Origin: Posidonia oceanica
Taxonomy: Eukaryota > Streptophyta > Magnoliopsida > Alismatales > Posidoniaceae
Reading direction: 5' to 3'
Length of the DNA: 64,000 nucleotides
NCBI GenBank assembly: GCA_037176725.1
Contig: JAZBRS010000014.1
Location: 80,272,501 to 80,336,500 of the forward strand
In this document: in pieces, positions 43,387-56,600 of the stretch
Position numbering within the stretch: the first letter of the stretch is position 1
Layout of the letters: each line of letters opens with the position of its first letter
The notes under the pieces: model-generated
Database searches by the model: none
The model's input: only the letters and a program-made list of their open reading frames with translations
What the model was told of the DNA's origin: nothing
Position numbers and translations under genes: made by a program

Positions 43387-46300
43387 TGTTGACACCCCAT
43401 CTTGGCAGGCCTAGACCCTTGGAGTCCTCTGGTTGATTGCTGGATCAAACCCCAACCAAACCCTAACCCTAACCCTCCTCTCAACCCTTCAAAATCAGCC
43501 CATTTTGGCCTAAACCTCTACCCCCCTTCCCAACCTCAAAACCTAACCAAAACCCATAGGAAAACCCACCACTATCCACTCAACAAACCTACCCAAAAAC
43601 CTAGGATTTTCCAAGCCTGACCCATTCCCAAAAACCCTAGAAAACTTAGGTGAAACTACCCTTTTTCTATACCTTGAAACCCCTCCAAAACCTCTTTAGA
43701 ATCAAACCAAAATTTCAGACCCAAGACTTCAAAACCTAGACTACCCACCCACCAATTTTCACCCAATTCCGAGACCATTAAGACCTCCATTCACTCAAAT
43801 TATCCTTTTCTCTCTCCGGGATTATCATTTTCTCTCTCCTCTCTCTCTCCTGATTATCATCTCCCTTTTTCCCCCTTTCTCATCCTTTTTTGGGTCTGGC
43901 TGTGGGCCCCCTCTGTGCTTCTATCCCTCCTCTATTTTATCCTGATTTTTACTTTATTTTTAACACTTTTTCTGAATTTTTAAAAAATCGTTTTCCTCCA
44001 ACCTATCTTTTCCCCTTTTATTTCCCTTTGTTTCCATTTCTTTCCTCCTTCTCTTTTCCTTTTCTCCCTTTTGCAAAAATCCACAAAAACCCATAAAAAT
44101 ATGTAAAATCTCAAAACATAAAACAAACAAATCAGTACACTAAGAAAAACAATTAAAAAATATTAAACAAGCAATTAACAACTTAAACTTAACTAAATCA
44201 AGCTAAAAAGAAAACCAAACATGCAAACTAAAAAATGCAAAACAAATCAAAAGAAAACACTGGAAAATCAAGGAAAAAGCTAAAATAAAATCAAAACCCA
44301 CCAAAGGTAAAAACCCATCAGAGGAATTAAAAAACAAACCCAAAAAGAAGAATTAAAAAATCAAATACTAGAACAAGTAATTAAGAAAGGCAAAAGACTT
44401 AACCTAACGAACATAAGAAAAACAAGTAAAAACTTAATTAAAAAAAAAAAAAAAAAGGAAAAGAAAACACATCTGAAAAGCTCGAAAACACCCTATCAAA
44501 CCAAAAAAATCCTACTAAAAACTTCAAGAAAAATCCTTAAATAAAAAATCAAGACATAACTTAAAAGACTTAAGAAAGAAAAACCCTAAGAAGACTACAA
44601 CTTTAAAATCTAAAACCAACCCTAAAATAATACGAAATAAATCCTGAAAAATCCTAATTAATATCCTAAGTGTCTAACAAGGGAAATACAATTTTTAAAA
44701 CAATTTAAAAAAGGTTTAACAAACATTTAATCAAGTGAAAACCAATTAAGAACAAAACCAAAGCTTTAAAACCCTAATCAAGCCCAAAACACATTAATCA
44801 ACTCAAAATAACCATTAAAAATCTTAATTAAAATCCTAATCTACAGTACAACTCTTCTAATATTTTATTTATTTTTTAGTTTATTTTTACCTATCTTATT
44901 TCCCCATTCTACCCTCTCCTTCTCTCTTACTTTTCTTTTTATTCTTTCTTTTCTTTACTGGGCTCAATTCAGCCCGTTTCCTTTTTTCTTTTATTTCTTC
45001 GTTTTTTTTTCTCGGCCCACAGTCCGGCCTTCCCCACCCTTCTTCTTCCTCAATCTTCCTCTGCGTTTTTCTCCGGCCGATTCTCCCGCGAAGCTGCAGC
45101 AACAGGATTCCCTCCCCCTTTTAAATTCGAAGCTCCGTCACTTCATTCTACAGTAACTCGCCGCCTCTCCTTCGTCTCAGCAGCTTTTCCGGAGTCGGTC
45201 GCCCCGTCCCCTCCGCTGCAGTAACCGCCGGCCGAGTTTGAAATTCTCAGCTCGCGCCCAGCGCGCCAGCAGCCTCTCCTCTACTAGATTTAAGCTTCCC
45301 GTCCTTCCTTCAATCGAGGGGAGATCGACCTTCAATTGGCAGTGAGAGCGAGCAAGAGAGAGCAACGAGAGACCACCAGCAAACCAGAGACCAAAATCCG
45401 AATTTTCTTTCCTTTCTGTGCGATCTTCCTCCTCCCCTGATCCTCTTCCAATTCCGGAGTGAAAAGAGAGAGGAAAAGAGAGTGTTTGTGAGTTCTGGGC
45501 ATCCCGGAGAGAAGCCCTCATCAGAGCCTGATCCCTCCATCCAGTCTTCTTCTTTTCTTCTCTGAAAATATCAGCAGAGCATCCTTCTTCCTTTTCCAAT
45601 CCCCCAACACCACTCCAAGCCTCCACACTTCTCCCCATTGCTCCCCCAAGATCACCCAAAACCCAGCCATTTCCCAGCCTCATTCTCCGGCCATTCCACC
45701 CACTGAAACCACCTAAAACCACCCGGAAACACCCTGATCACCAGACCTGCAACCCAGCTCCTTTCTCTCACAATTCCCATCACTCCAGCCCGCAACTCCC
45801 CCCCAAACGTCACCCAGTCACTCACCAGGCCTCCACCTTTCTAAAGCCCCCGGCCTCGAACCCAACCGCTCACCACAGCTTCCATACTCCACCACAAACA
45901 CTTACACCACTCACTGACCAGAAAACCAGCCGACTTCCAATCTCCACCTACAGCCTCCCAAAAAAACAATTCAACCACCCAGAACCACTCCCCGCACCTC
46001 CAGCAATCTCCCGGAACGCTCCACCTAAGCCGACGAGCAGCGGACACCTCCCTCGACCTCCGGCTGCGTCCTCTGAACCCAGAAAAGCCAAAGCGTTACC
46101 TGAGCTGCAGAACTTCGGTCCGATTGATCAGGAGGCACCGGAGGGACGTCCTGAAGTGATCCCAACCTCCGCGGGCAGCCGGCAACGCCTGCAGCAACCA
46201 GGCGGCCTCCACCGGCGACAGCTGAAGTCACTGACGTCGGGGGAGCGACTCAGGCGCGGGAAAAGGTAATCACTGCTTCCCCTAGCTTCCTCTCCTTCTT

Positions 46301-46599
46301 CTCTTGCTTCCCCAGCCTTTAGAATAGGCTTTCCGGACCTCCTGCTCCGTCTTCAGCTCGCCGGACAGTCCTCCTTCTCCGGCGCCGGCTGCTTTTCCTC
46401 CGGACATTCCGACCAGCAGAGCGAGTTCCAGTCGACCCCCGGAGCTCCGGACGACCGCCGACGCTGCTCTCCGCCTTCCCGCGCATCCTCAGCCTCCCCT
46501 GTCGACGGCATGAACTCTGGAAGCTTCGTGCTACAGTGATCGTCGCCGTCGACGATCAACACTGTTCACTTATTTTTCAGTTTATATAGTTTTAGGGTA

Positions 46600-47430
46600 A
46601 ATATTGCATGTCTGTCCTAAGTTTCCTCATTTTTGCATTCCAGTCCTTATTTCGTTTATTCTGCTTGATTTTTAATTAAATACTTTGCTAAATTGCACGA
46701 TCTGTTTATGTTTTTCAATATTTGCAAGTAGATCCATTTACTGTGCTGTGCTGTTATGATATTTTGCAGTTTAGTCCTCCTGTTTTCCTTTTTTGCATTT
46801 AAGTCCTGTACCAAGTCAATTCATTTATTTACTCATATTTTACCATACTGTATTGCATCCTGGCCCCTCGCATGTTTTTATTTTTGCATTTAAGTCCCAT
46901 GCACTGTTAGAACTTGGGATTATTTTTTATTTTTCCATACTGCATTGCATTCCAAGCCCCTGCATTTTTCTATTTTTGCATTTAAGTCCATGCACTGTAG
47001 AAACTTAGGTTCTGATTTTTATTTTTGGTTAATGCATTGCATATTTGCCCCTCTACTTTATCATATTTGCAGTTAGGTCCATTTTAAATGGACAGTAACT
47101 GTGCTGCATGCATTTTAACTTACTGCATTGCATTTTTAACCCCATATTTTCCAGAAATTGCACTGTGGTCCAGTCATTTAATTTTCAGAGCATATTTTCC
47201 ATACTAAATTGCATTTCCAACCCCTGCATGATTTCAAAATCACACTTAGGTCCCTGCATGCTTTAAAAATCATGTGAAAAGACCATTTTGCCCCTAGATT
47301 GCATTTTAGCCCCTATGCCTACCAAATTTCATACAGACCTTCCACTAGTACCCCCAGACTCCCCAGGACCTTGTTTTCTGGAAAATTTGCATTTTAGACC
47401 CTAGATTTTTTCAAAATTGCACTCTGACCC
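46600..47430 (+). repeat. Irregular, degenerate repeats in the D LTR (about 70-130 bp)
   Basis: Words such as TTTTTGCATTTAAGTCC, CATACTGCATTGCAT and CCCTGCAT recur five to seven times with drift. They include no clear inverted arms, unlike the C modules. Confidence 0.55.
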
Positions 47431-48762
47431 CTTTTGGTTTCAAAATCTCTTTCAAAGCATACCTTCTTTTCAAAACACCTTTCTGAGCCTAGTTTTTTTT
47501 GCCAAATAGATCCTTGTCTTCCCCTGTTTTCAAAATCCTCCCTGGGACCCTGTTTTCTGGGAATTTTGCACTTTTATCCCCTCTTCTTTTTCAAGATGCT
47601 TTCCGAACTCCTGGTTTTTCTCAAATTACTTCTCTTTGCTTTTCTTGCTTTTGCATGCATCCTGCACTCATTTAGTCTTGCATTTTAGCATCTCCCTGCA
47701 CACACTAGCACTTCTAGCTCCCTTTCACTTGGGAGGACCTTTTTGCACATCCCTAGGACCTCCTGAACACCTAGATCTGTTCTTCTCCTCTGTTCTGGCC
47801 CTTCTGCCTTGGAGCTGCGATATCTTCCAATCCGGCCGTTGGATCTTCTCAAGTGAGCTGCCCAAGCGACCGCAGCGAAGCGCTCTTCAGCATAGACCAG
47901 ACAGATTTCAGATCAGGCTCCCGGATTTCCTGGTATGTCCTCCTGAACCCCTGCATTGCATTCATTTGCATGGCATTTGCACAGTTTTCCTTGTTTTCGC
48001 TTTCTGTCTCTTTGAGCATGTAGAATAGGACTTCCCCTTTCTGCTTGTCTATTCAAATCCTCGTTTCGCGTTTCTCTGTGTGTTTCGTGTTGCGTTCTCC
48101 CTGGATTTGCCACTTTATGTGACTTTCTTCCCCTTTTTCCACGATCCGATCGCATCGCGAGCTTTGGGCAGCATGCGAGACACACCGTGGAACGGTTTAG
48201 TGGGAAACAGCCGCAAAGAGGTGGTAATCCCTCCATTTGCCCCTTCTCCCCTCAGTAGGTCTTCACACCTACTCTGAGCGGCCCTAAACAGCGTTTGTTC
48301 TTATACACACGTTGTCTTGCCTCCCCTTCGACCCCTTTTAATCTCTTTCTGCATCCTCGCATTTGCATGGCTTTTTCGAGGTTTTTGCTTCGCTGTTTTG
48401 GCACCGTTTCGCGTGCCCGCCCTCGTTTTCGCTCCGTTTTGCGTGCCCATCTGTTTTCTTGTCTCGTTTTGCGCACTGTCTTGCCTTCTCGTTCGTTTTG
48501 CGTGCCGGTTTTATTCCTTCGCCCCGTTTTGCATACCATTCTGTTTTCTCGTCCTGTTTTGCGAACCTTCTTGCTCTCTTATCTCGTTTTGCGCGCTGCT
48601 TTGTTTTCCGCTCGTTTTGCGTGACGGTTTCGCTCTTTTGCATCGTTTTGCGTGCGTTGCTCATTTCTCGCCTAGTTTTGCGTGTTTTACGCCGTTTTCC
48701 CTTACATGTCGATTGCATTGCATGGTTTTCTCGCTGTTTCGTTTTCTCGCTTGCATTTGCAT

Positions 48763-49337
48763 ATAGGGCTGTGATGCTTACTGCCTGGAGTTCTCACGAG
48801 CTAGGTTACGCCTGGTTCGGAACACAGACAGCGCAGCTGAGCACTTAGAGAGCACGTTTACTTCCTTGCATTGTTTCTCCCCACTTAGAGCACTCCTTGA
48901 GCATTCATTTAGGCATTCATAGGCACATAGGCATTCAATCCTGCATCTTTCTGCGTATGCGAGCGTAAGCCTAGAAAGACCGATTTTCGGGCGTGTCGGG
49001 GGTGCCTAATACCTTCCCCGCACGTAACAGGAGTCCTTACCCTGTCTTTTGGCCCGCAATGACCGTACCGCCCTTATCCTAGGCTAGAGTCATCTCATTT
49101 GCATGTATTTGCATCTGTTTCCCTTTGCATTGCATTGCTTTGCATTTCTTGCTTGGTTTTGCGCGTTAATTCACGCATTACCCCGGTTTTCCTCGTCTTC
49201 CGTTAATAGACGTGGTGACGACTCTGATTTATCTTTTCCTTTTTCTCCTCGATTTTAAGTGTTTTTCGAGTTAAGCCTCTTCCTCGGATCTCAATCGCCG
49301 CTAAATAGCGAGCCTGGTTCCGATCAGGATCGCTACA
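48763..49337 (+). promoter_or_regulatory. Conserved 3' block of the D LTR (candidate R/U5)
   Basis: Corresponds to 29838-30405 of the C LTR. It shares GATGCTTACTGCCT, GTTCTCACGAGCTAGG, GAAAGACCGA, GGGGTGCCTAA and ACAGGAGTCCTTACC. It runs to the PBS. Confidence 0.55.
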
Positions 49338-49338
49338 G

Positions 49339-49356
49339 TGGCGACTCTGCTGGGGA
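49339..49356 (+). other. Primer-binding site, element D
   Basis: TGGCGACTCTGCTGGGGA, one base after the LTR end, with a single change relative to the A/B site. Confidence 0.8.
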
Positions 49357-50668
49357 GAAGTCTAGACTCCGGCTTTCGTTCTCGGCTTTTCGCTCGCTTG
49401 TTTTGTAGTTTTGTCTACCTTGTGTGCCTTTCTTGCCCGTTTTGCTCGCCTTTCTGTGCAAACCCCTAGCAAGTCGCTTCGTGGCTACTTTGCTTGGGTT
49501 TTGCACCTCTTTCGCCTCGGTTTGCGCTTTCTTTTACCTGGCCTCGCTTATTTGCTTGTTTATTTACTTATTGTCTTGCTTATACTCCTATTTCTTTTAC
49601 AGTCTGCTTACTCTTACCTTGTTTTGCCTTACTTGCCTATTATTGCTTTAATTCTTGCGCATTGCATGTCTACATACTTTGTTTGGCTAAATACATGCTT
49701 TTTGGATGTTGAATGCTTCCTTTACACTCTTGCTATGCCACTACACACGCACATACTATGCCTACGTGCCTTTTGACTTGATGAATGCTTCTTTTTCACC
49801 ATCATGTTCACAAACACTCGCACATGCCATGAACATGCCTTTTGTTGTGTTGTATGATGGTTGCTTGCCATTTTGACTGATTTTCTTCCCTTTCGCACTT
49901 GCCATGCTTAGGATAGTAGAGACTTGTCTGCTTCCCCCATGGTTAACTAAAAAATGCAAGTAAAAAGAACTTCTAGGGGCAACTAGAGACTACAAACAAT
50001 CCTTCACTCCCTTTTTTGGTTAATAAAATATGCAAGATAAAAAACTCTAATCATTTGCATAAGCATCATATAGGGCATGCATTCTTCTCCTCTGAGTCCA
50101 CCTACTAGTCTGCGATGGACGATTCCGGCCTCTTGTTCCACTGCTTTGGGCGTGGCATAAGTTGGTCGGTCCGTCCCCTCCTTGTCCGGGGGTCGTGTCG
50201 GTGTTAGTAGAGGGTACCACCCACGCTTTGGCGGGGTAGAGGCCACTAACGCACCACCCTGTCATTACCTGAGCTTTGGGCCGGGAGTTAGACAGGGGAC
50301 CTACTTTTTCTGACCTGAGTCGGTGACCCGTACATCCAGGGATACCCGGAGTAGACAACCTTACTAGGACACACTAGTTAGGTGAGGGGGGCATACTAGA
50401 AAGCATGCATATCATTCACGCCACTTAACTAACTCATTTGCATTCATCCTCTAGTTTCTAACCCTAATTTCCTTCTGTTGTGTCAACGTGATCGGTAAGA
50501 GAGTTCCCTTTGCCAGAGCTTGAGTACCGACCCTCGTTGACGCCCTTTTGCGACTTAGTTCGCGACCATTCCCCTTCCGAGCTATCCGCACTTGCGACGA
50601 TAGCTCCTCTTAGGAAGCATCGCTTGAATACCTGTCGCAGCCCAGTTCTCACACGCTCTAGGTCAGCA
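49357..50668 (+). other. Leader of element D
   Basis: This 1.3-kb leader is pyrimidine-rich at 49360-49900, then contains the block conserved with A and C (50085-50405) including a C4-loop-G5 stem at 50175-50192 and a GTTAGT/ACTAAC pair at about 50201-50251. Gag begins at the ATG at 50669. No ORF1 homologue is seen here. Confidence 0.6.
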
Positions 50669-53600
50669 ATGGCCCAGTACGTTAGTGAGCCTTCTTTTAC
50701 TCCTGTCACGGAGGGTGTTTCCGTTCCGGCCCCTCTGGTTGCTCCCTCTGTCCCTCTTGTTCCCCCTCCAACGCCAGGGTTTCCTCCTCTGACGTCTCTA
50801 GGTTCTCAGTACACCCCAGGACAGTGGCAAGCCTCCCTTCCTCCAGATCCGGTCGCCGAGTCTATCTTGACGGCCGTTACTCGCACTCCGGAGACGCCAC
50901 TGCCCCCTCCGTCCCAGGGATACGTCGCTTTCGACATCCCTTCCACCGCTGCTGCGACCTTCTCTGTAGAATCCTTCCCTCCCGGACAGTCTGTGTCCGT
51001 GCCACTTGCTTCTCAGCCTCCGCCGGCACTGCACTTCAGCGTCCCCACTGGCGAGACGCCCGAGGCGCAATAACAGCACCTGATGGAGCTTGCCCAGAGA
51101 CTGCAGGGCATGGCTCTGTCAGTTCGTCCTCCTTCTATCTCTGTCGTTCCTGAGGTTCCTCCGAGGCCAGTTCCTGCATTCCTTGCATCGACCTCTACAC
51201 CTCCGCCTCGACCATCGTCGCAACTGCTCACGGTTCCGACGATGGGGGCTCGTTTGCCGCCTCCTGCACAACACTTGGCACAGCATGCTCCACTTCATTC
51301 TGGTGGTCAACCCTTCGGATCGGCTGGAGCCCAGTACCCCACTGGCTCGCTGTCTGGCATCCCGCCTGCACAGCAACTGGTGCTCCGCCATCCTATCCCT
51401 GTCCCAGCACAGCATGGCATTTATTCTTCTCCCCTCCCTCAAGTCCAGCATCCTGCATACACTCCTGCATACACCATCCCCCAGCACGGATACGCCGGCC
51501 ATCCCGTTGCTCCACCAGGCGACGCTATGGTAGATCCGGAGGAGCACTTAGGTGCGACCCATTCGGCATATGTGCTCGCTACCCCTGCTGATCCCTCTCC
51601 TACAGCAGCAATCCCCGACCCCATCAATAACCGGATGGACGTCTTGGAGAAAGCACTACGACTAGTGCAGGGTACTGAGCACCAGACCTACCAATTCCGA
51701 GACCTCTGCTGCTTTCCAGAGGCGGTACTCCCTCCGAAGTTCAAAATCCCGGACTTCGAGAAGTATAATGGTAGGGGCTGCCCTGTAGCACACCTGAAGG
51801 CGTATTGCGGTGATCTCGCTCAGCTTCAGGCTGACGAGAGGTTGCTGATCCGCTTGTTCCAGAAGAGTTTGACCGGGCCGGCGCTCAAGTGGTTCACATC
51901 ACTCGATATGTCAGCCATCAAGACTTGGAACGACCTCAGTCAGGCGTTCCTGGAGCAATACTCCTTCAACCTCGATCTTGTCCCAAAGAGGGCGGACTTG
52001 ATCGCCATCAAGCAGAACTCTGGCGAGCCGTTCGGGGAATACGTCGGCCGCTGGCGCGCCCTTGCCTCTCAAGTTCGAGATAGACCCTCTGACGAGGAAT
52101 CTATCGAGATCGTTATCAAAGGGGCGCAGCCGTCTCTCGGAGCCCTGCTTAGCATTCAACCAGTCACTACTTTTGCGGCACTCATCAGAGCTGGAGCGCG
52201 CGTGGAGAGTTCTTTGCGGAGTGGCAACTTCCCAGCTCTCTCTGCGTTCGCTAAGCAGGCAGTGATAAGCAGCAACAGTGCCAACAGCAGCACCTCCAAC
52301 AACAACAACAGCGGTAACAACAACAACCGCCCGAAGAGGAAGGACTCGCCGAAACCCGCTGTTGCGTTCGTCGATTCTCCTGCTGTGCCTGTTCGCTTGC
52401 CGTCGCGGCCTGCCCCAGCTCAGGTGGTGTACGCTCCTGCACCTAGGAATCCACACACACCGCACATCACAACCACCGCTAGACCGGTCTATCCTACCGC
52501 ACCGGTTCAGCAAGGCCCGTACCCAAGGCAAAGAAGACCACCCGCTGAGAGGCGGAATTTCACCCCACTGGTGGAACCACTCACGGTCATCTTGCCAAAG
52601 GTGGCATCGCTCCTGAAGTTCCCGGAGGTTCGTCCGCCGCCAAGCCCTCTGCCGCATTGGTTTAGGCCGGACCTCTTCTGCAATTTCCATCGAAGCGTCG
52701 GGCATTCGACGGATAATTGCTTCTCCCTGCGGAACGCAATTCAGGACCTGATCGAATCGGGAACGATTGTGATCGACACGCACGAGGCTTCCACTCAAGC
52801 ACGCACCCATGCATCTGCATCTCCAGCTGTTCCCCCGCATTCTGGCATCGTCCGCCAACCTTTACCGGAGCACTCTTATCCGGGAAGGGCGGGAACCTCA
52901 GGCGTCCACTCTGTCTTTCCTTCTGGGCCTGCTACTTCTGTAGTAGACCCCTCTGATCTTATCTCTGACATCTCTGAGCCTTTCCCAGTCAGTCTCTATT
53001 TGGCGGCAGTTGCCGGCTCCGAGTCGGGAATCCATTTGATCCGACCGCGTGCCAGGCCGGAGCGCCCTCGCGCGTCTCCCACCGTGCTCCCTCAGGCTCA
53101 ATCTCCCGTACACCTTTTAGCCAGAGCCCAGCCTAGTTCTCCCATTCACCTTCTAGGGCGACCTCAACCACACCTTCTAGGCAGACCTTAACCTGCCCCA
53201 GCCGTCCTACCCCAACAACCATATCCCTTAGACAGACCTCAGTATCTTGTAGGTCCCCCTGTAACCCCTCCTGTGCTCGCAGCACATGCTCCAGTCGTCA
53301 TTAACTTGACCCTGGACACCCATCGCGTCCCTTACAGCTACGCCACAGAAATGTGTGCGGAAGTAACGCGATCGGGGAGGATTTACAGGCCCCCAGCACC
53401 GGCGACTAGGCCAACGCATCCTAGACCTGTTATACCCCCACCATCAGGCCAACCCTTAGCAGATCCAGCCCCAGACCAGCCTGTAGTTAGCCAAGCCCCT
53501 AGCCGGCCTGTAGTAACCCAGCTTCCTGCCACTACCCCTGTAGAACCTGCTAGAATCACCCCTCCAGCTGCTAGGAGAGACCAACCTAGAGCAGACCTAA

Positions 53601-56600
53601 CCTCCCAGCTTAAGAAGGTTAAGGCCGACATCTCCATCTGGGATTTGATCCACACTTCTGCCGAACATCGCGAGGCTTTTCTTCGTGTGTTCCAGGCTGC
53701 CCGTGTGTCCCAGTCCATTGAGCCTTCTGCCTTGGAGAGCATGGTTGGGTTGATCGCGGAGCCTCAGGTCATCTCTTTTACGAGTGATGAACTGCCTCCG
53801 GCAGGGATTAATCACAACCAGCCCCTATTCGTCACGGTGCAGTTCAAAAACTTTCGCATTCCCCTAACACTGGTTGATAACGGGTCAGGCCTTAACGTCT
53901 GCCCCTTGCGTACAGCAACCAAGCTCGGATTCAAAGCCGAGGATATCACGCCAGCCGTGAAGGGAATGACTGCTTTTGACAACACTCACCATGACGCTCT
54001 AGGGATTCTGATTATCCCTTTGGCTATCGGCCCGGTCGTCTTCGACGTAGAATTCTATGTCGTCGACTTGAAGCCTAACTTCAATCTTCTGCTTGGGCGC
54101 CCTTGGCTTCACAAGCATCAGGTCCTTCCTTCAACCCTCCATCGAATGATAAAGTACCGTCGTGGCGATGATGTCATTGTCGTCATGGCGGAGAACTTTG
54201 AGAAGGAGCGGATTGAAGCAGTCTCTCCCGTGTCTTCGCAATCCATCCCATTTGACCCTGAGACTTCTGAAGCCCTCTATCGCGTTAACCGGTGCGAGCC
54301 AGTTAACTTCGTTCCTGATCTTGAACGTGTCAACTCTTTGGCCGTTCACAGTAACCCCTTTCGAATGGTCGAGAATGTATGTCACAGGTGGGGTTACACA
54401 AAGGGCACGCCGCTCGGGCGTCACGGCCAAGGGATCGCGGAGCCGATCATAGCAGTGGAGCGAAGGAAGTCTGAAGGTCTCGGCTACGAACCAAAGCTCG
54501 ACGAAGATCACTGCTTTCAACTCAGAGATCGTGCACCAGCCATTCCCAGAGACCTCACTAACTTTACCAGTGCAGGAATTCTGGGATCAACCGACTATCA
54601 AGCCGCAGCGCCGACAGAGGATTGGGTGTGTGTTGAGGACTACTACTCGGATGAGGAGCAGTCTGATGCAACAGAGGCAGTCCCAATCAGCTCAGCAGAA
54701 ACAGTAGTCAGAGCAGAGTCCCCGCAGTCAGTTTATTTAGCTCTCCCTCTGGCAGAAACAGCAGGCAGTTCAGCAGGCCCTGTGGCAAATGCAAATTCTC
54801 ATCCTTTTCCAGCCACATCAGTTCCCCAGCAACAGTCAGCAGCAGTGCAGGAGTCAGAGACACTCCTCTTGGCAGAACCAAGCATGCTACCAGCGGTCAC
54901 AGCAACATCAGTGCCACTGCCCCCATCTCTGGAGGGGCAGTCCGTCAATTCAGTCGGCAGCGTGGCCCAACCCGCTCCCTCAGCATCAACTTCAGGAATG
55001 CAGCTGGCGCAGTCCGCTCCGCATTCTCCTGACGACCTGCAGCAGCTCTCATGGCAAGACCCTATGGCGTCAGAGGCTGCGCCCTCTCAGTTACGGCCCG
55101 ATACAAAAGGCCAACTGAGCACTACACTTTCCGGGCCCTTGAGCCCTCCAAAGAGCACCCCTGTTTACCCTTCCGCAGTGACCCTGGAAGCTTATCCATT
55201 AGCAGCACCGCTGGCCTGTCTACTTGGGCCTTCTACATCTGAGCTGCTATCAGCAGACGCGCCCGTGAACCAGATCATGCAGACCCCAAGGGCGGCGATC
55301 CATCTTGCAGCCGGGCCAGTGCCGCAGGCCCCCGGCGCCTACTACGTCGACTCCCCCTCGGACGAGGAAGAAGGAGCGGCGATAGAAGCCCAGGTCGATT
55401 CTTGGATGTCCGACTTAGAGCTACTCTATCAAGAACAGATCAAGTCGATAACAGAAGACCTGGCAGAGCATCAAGCTGCAGAAAGGAAAGGAAAAGCCGT
55501 AGTCACGGACCCTCCTCTGCAAGAGGACCATGCTTCTATCATGGTTCTAGAAGACTCAGCAACGCCGGACTCCCCTAGACCAGATGAGCTCATCACTCTT
55601 CAACTAGAAGGTGGGTCTAGGTGGTTTGTACAACCCATGCCTCACTTGAGCAATGCACCGAGCGGCAGTAACCAGATCAGCCGCCAGTCTGGCATATCCT
55701 CCACAAGCACACTAGAAGACCCAGAGGGAGGAGCATCAGCAGTAAATGCAGCAGCAGCAGAGCAGAATGCCTCAGCAGCACAGTCAGTAGAGCAGTCAGC
55801 AGTATCGGCAGCAGAATCAGCAAAGCACTCAGCAGAGTCAGTCAGGCCAGAGCAAACAGTAGAAGGAGTTGCTAGGACGGAGGTCGCGCACCGAGGCTAC
55901 AAGAATACTCGAGTGAGCGTAACCATCCTGAAGCGTCACCAGGGCCAAGCAGCAGAACACATACACTCTTTCAGCATTGCAAGTCCTTCTTTCGAGAAAG
56001 AGATCCTCTCAGAACTTATTGCTTATGGAGAAGAGGATGATACGGGCATGGATGAGACTGACGAACCTTTGCCCGAGTTCCGGCCCTATGACGACGACCC
56101 AGAAGGCCCCAACCTCCATGTCGAAGAGGAAACGGAGGTTGTCAACATCGGCACAGCTGAGGAAGTCAGAGAAGTTTGCATCAGTGCCCAGCTGTCCACC
56201 CAGGCTCGAGCAGAATTCATCGCATTCCTGAAAGAATATGCGGATGTCTTCGCCTGGAGTTATGAAGATATGGTCGGCCTTGACATAGAGATAGTGGTGC
56301 ACAATCTGCCCTTAAATCCGGATGCCAAGCCAGTAAAGCAGAAACTGAGAAGATGGCGACCACAGTGGCTGCTCATGATCAAAGAAGAGATAATGAAGCA
56401 GCTTGGAGTCAACTTTCTGAAGGTTGTTCTTTATCCGGAATGGCTGGCAAACATTGTACCCGTGCCCAAGAAAGACGGCCGAATCCGGATCTGCATCGAC
56501 TATAGGGACCTGAACAAGGCAAGTCCCAAGGACGACTTTCCATTGCCCCACATTGACGTCCTAGTCGACAATACAGTGGGCCATAAAATGCTCTCCTTCA

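Larger units (their letters stand above)
43387..49337 (+). repeat. 5' LTR of element D, 5951 bp
   Basis: Starts TGTTGACACCCCATCTTGGC and ends GATCAGGATCGCTACA before the PBS. The first 3.4 kb is homologous to the LTRs of A/B. The region 44100-44850 is A-rich. Irregular repeats of TTTTTGCATTTAAGTCC lie at 46600-47430, a degenerate minisatellite at about 48400-48690, and the conserved 3' block at 48763-49337. No open frame resembles a protein. Confidence 0.85.

Noticed and set aside
43440..43480. CCCTAACCCTAACCCT stretch suggesting interstitial telomere
   Set aside because: Only two or three irregular units within a C/A-rich LTR start; related LTRs show drifted versions.
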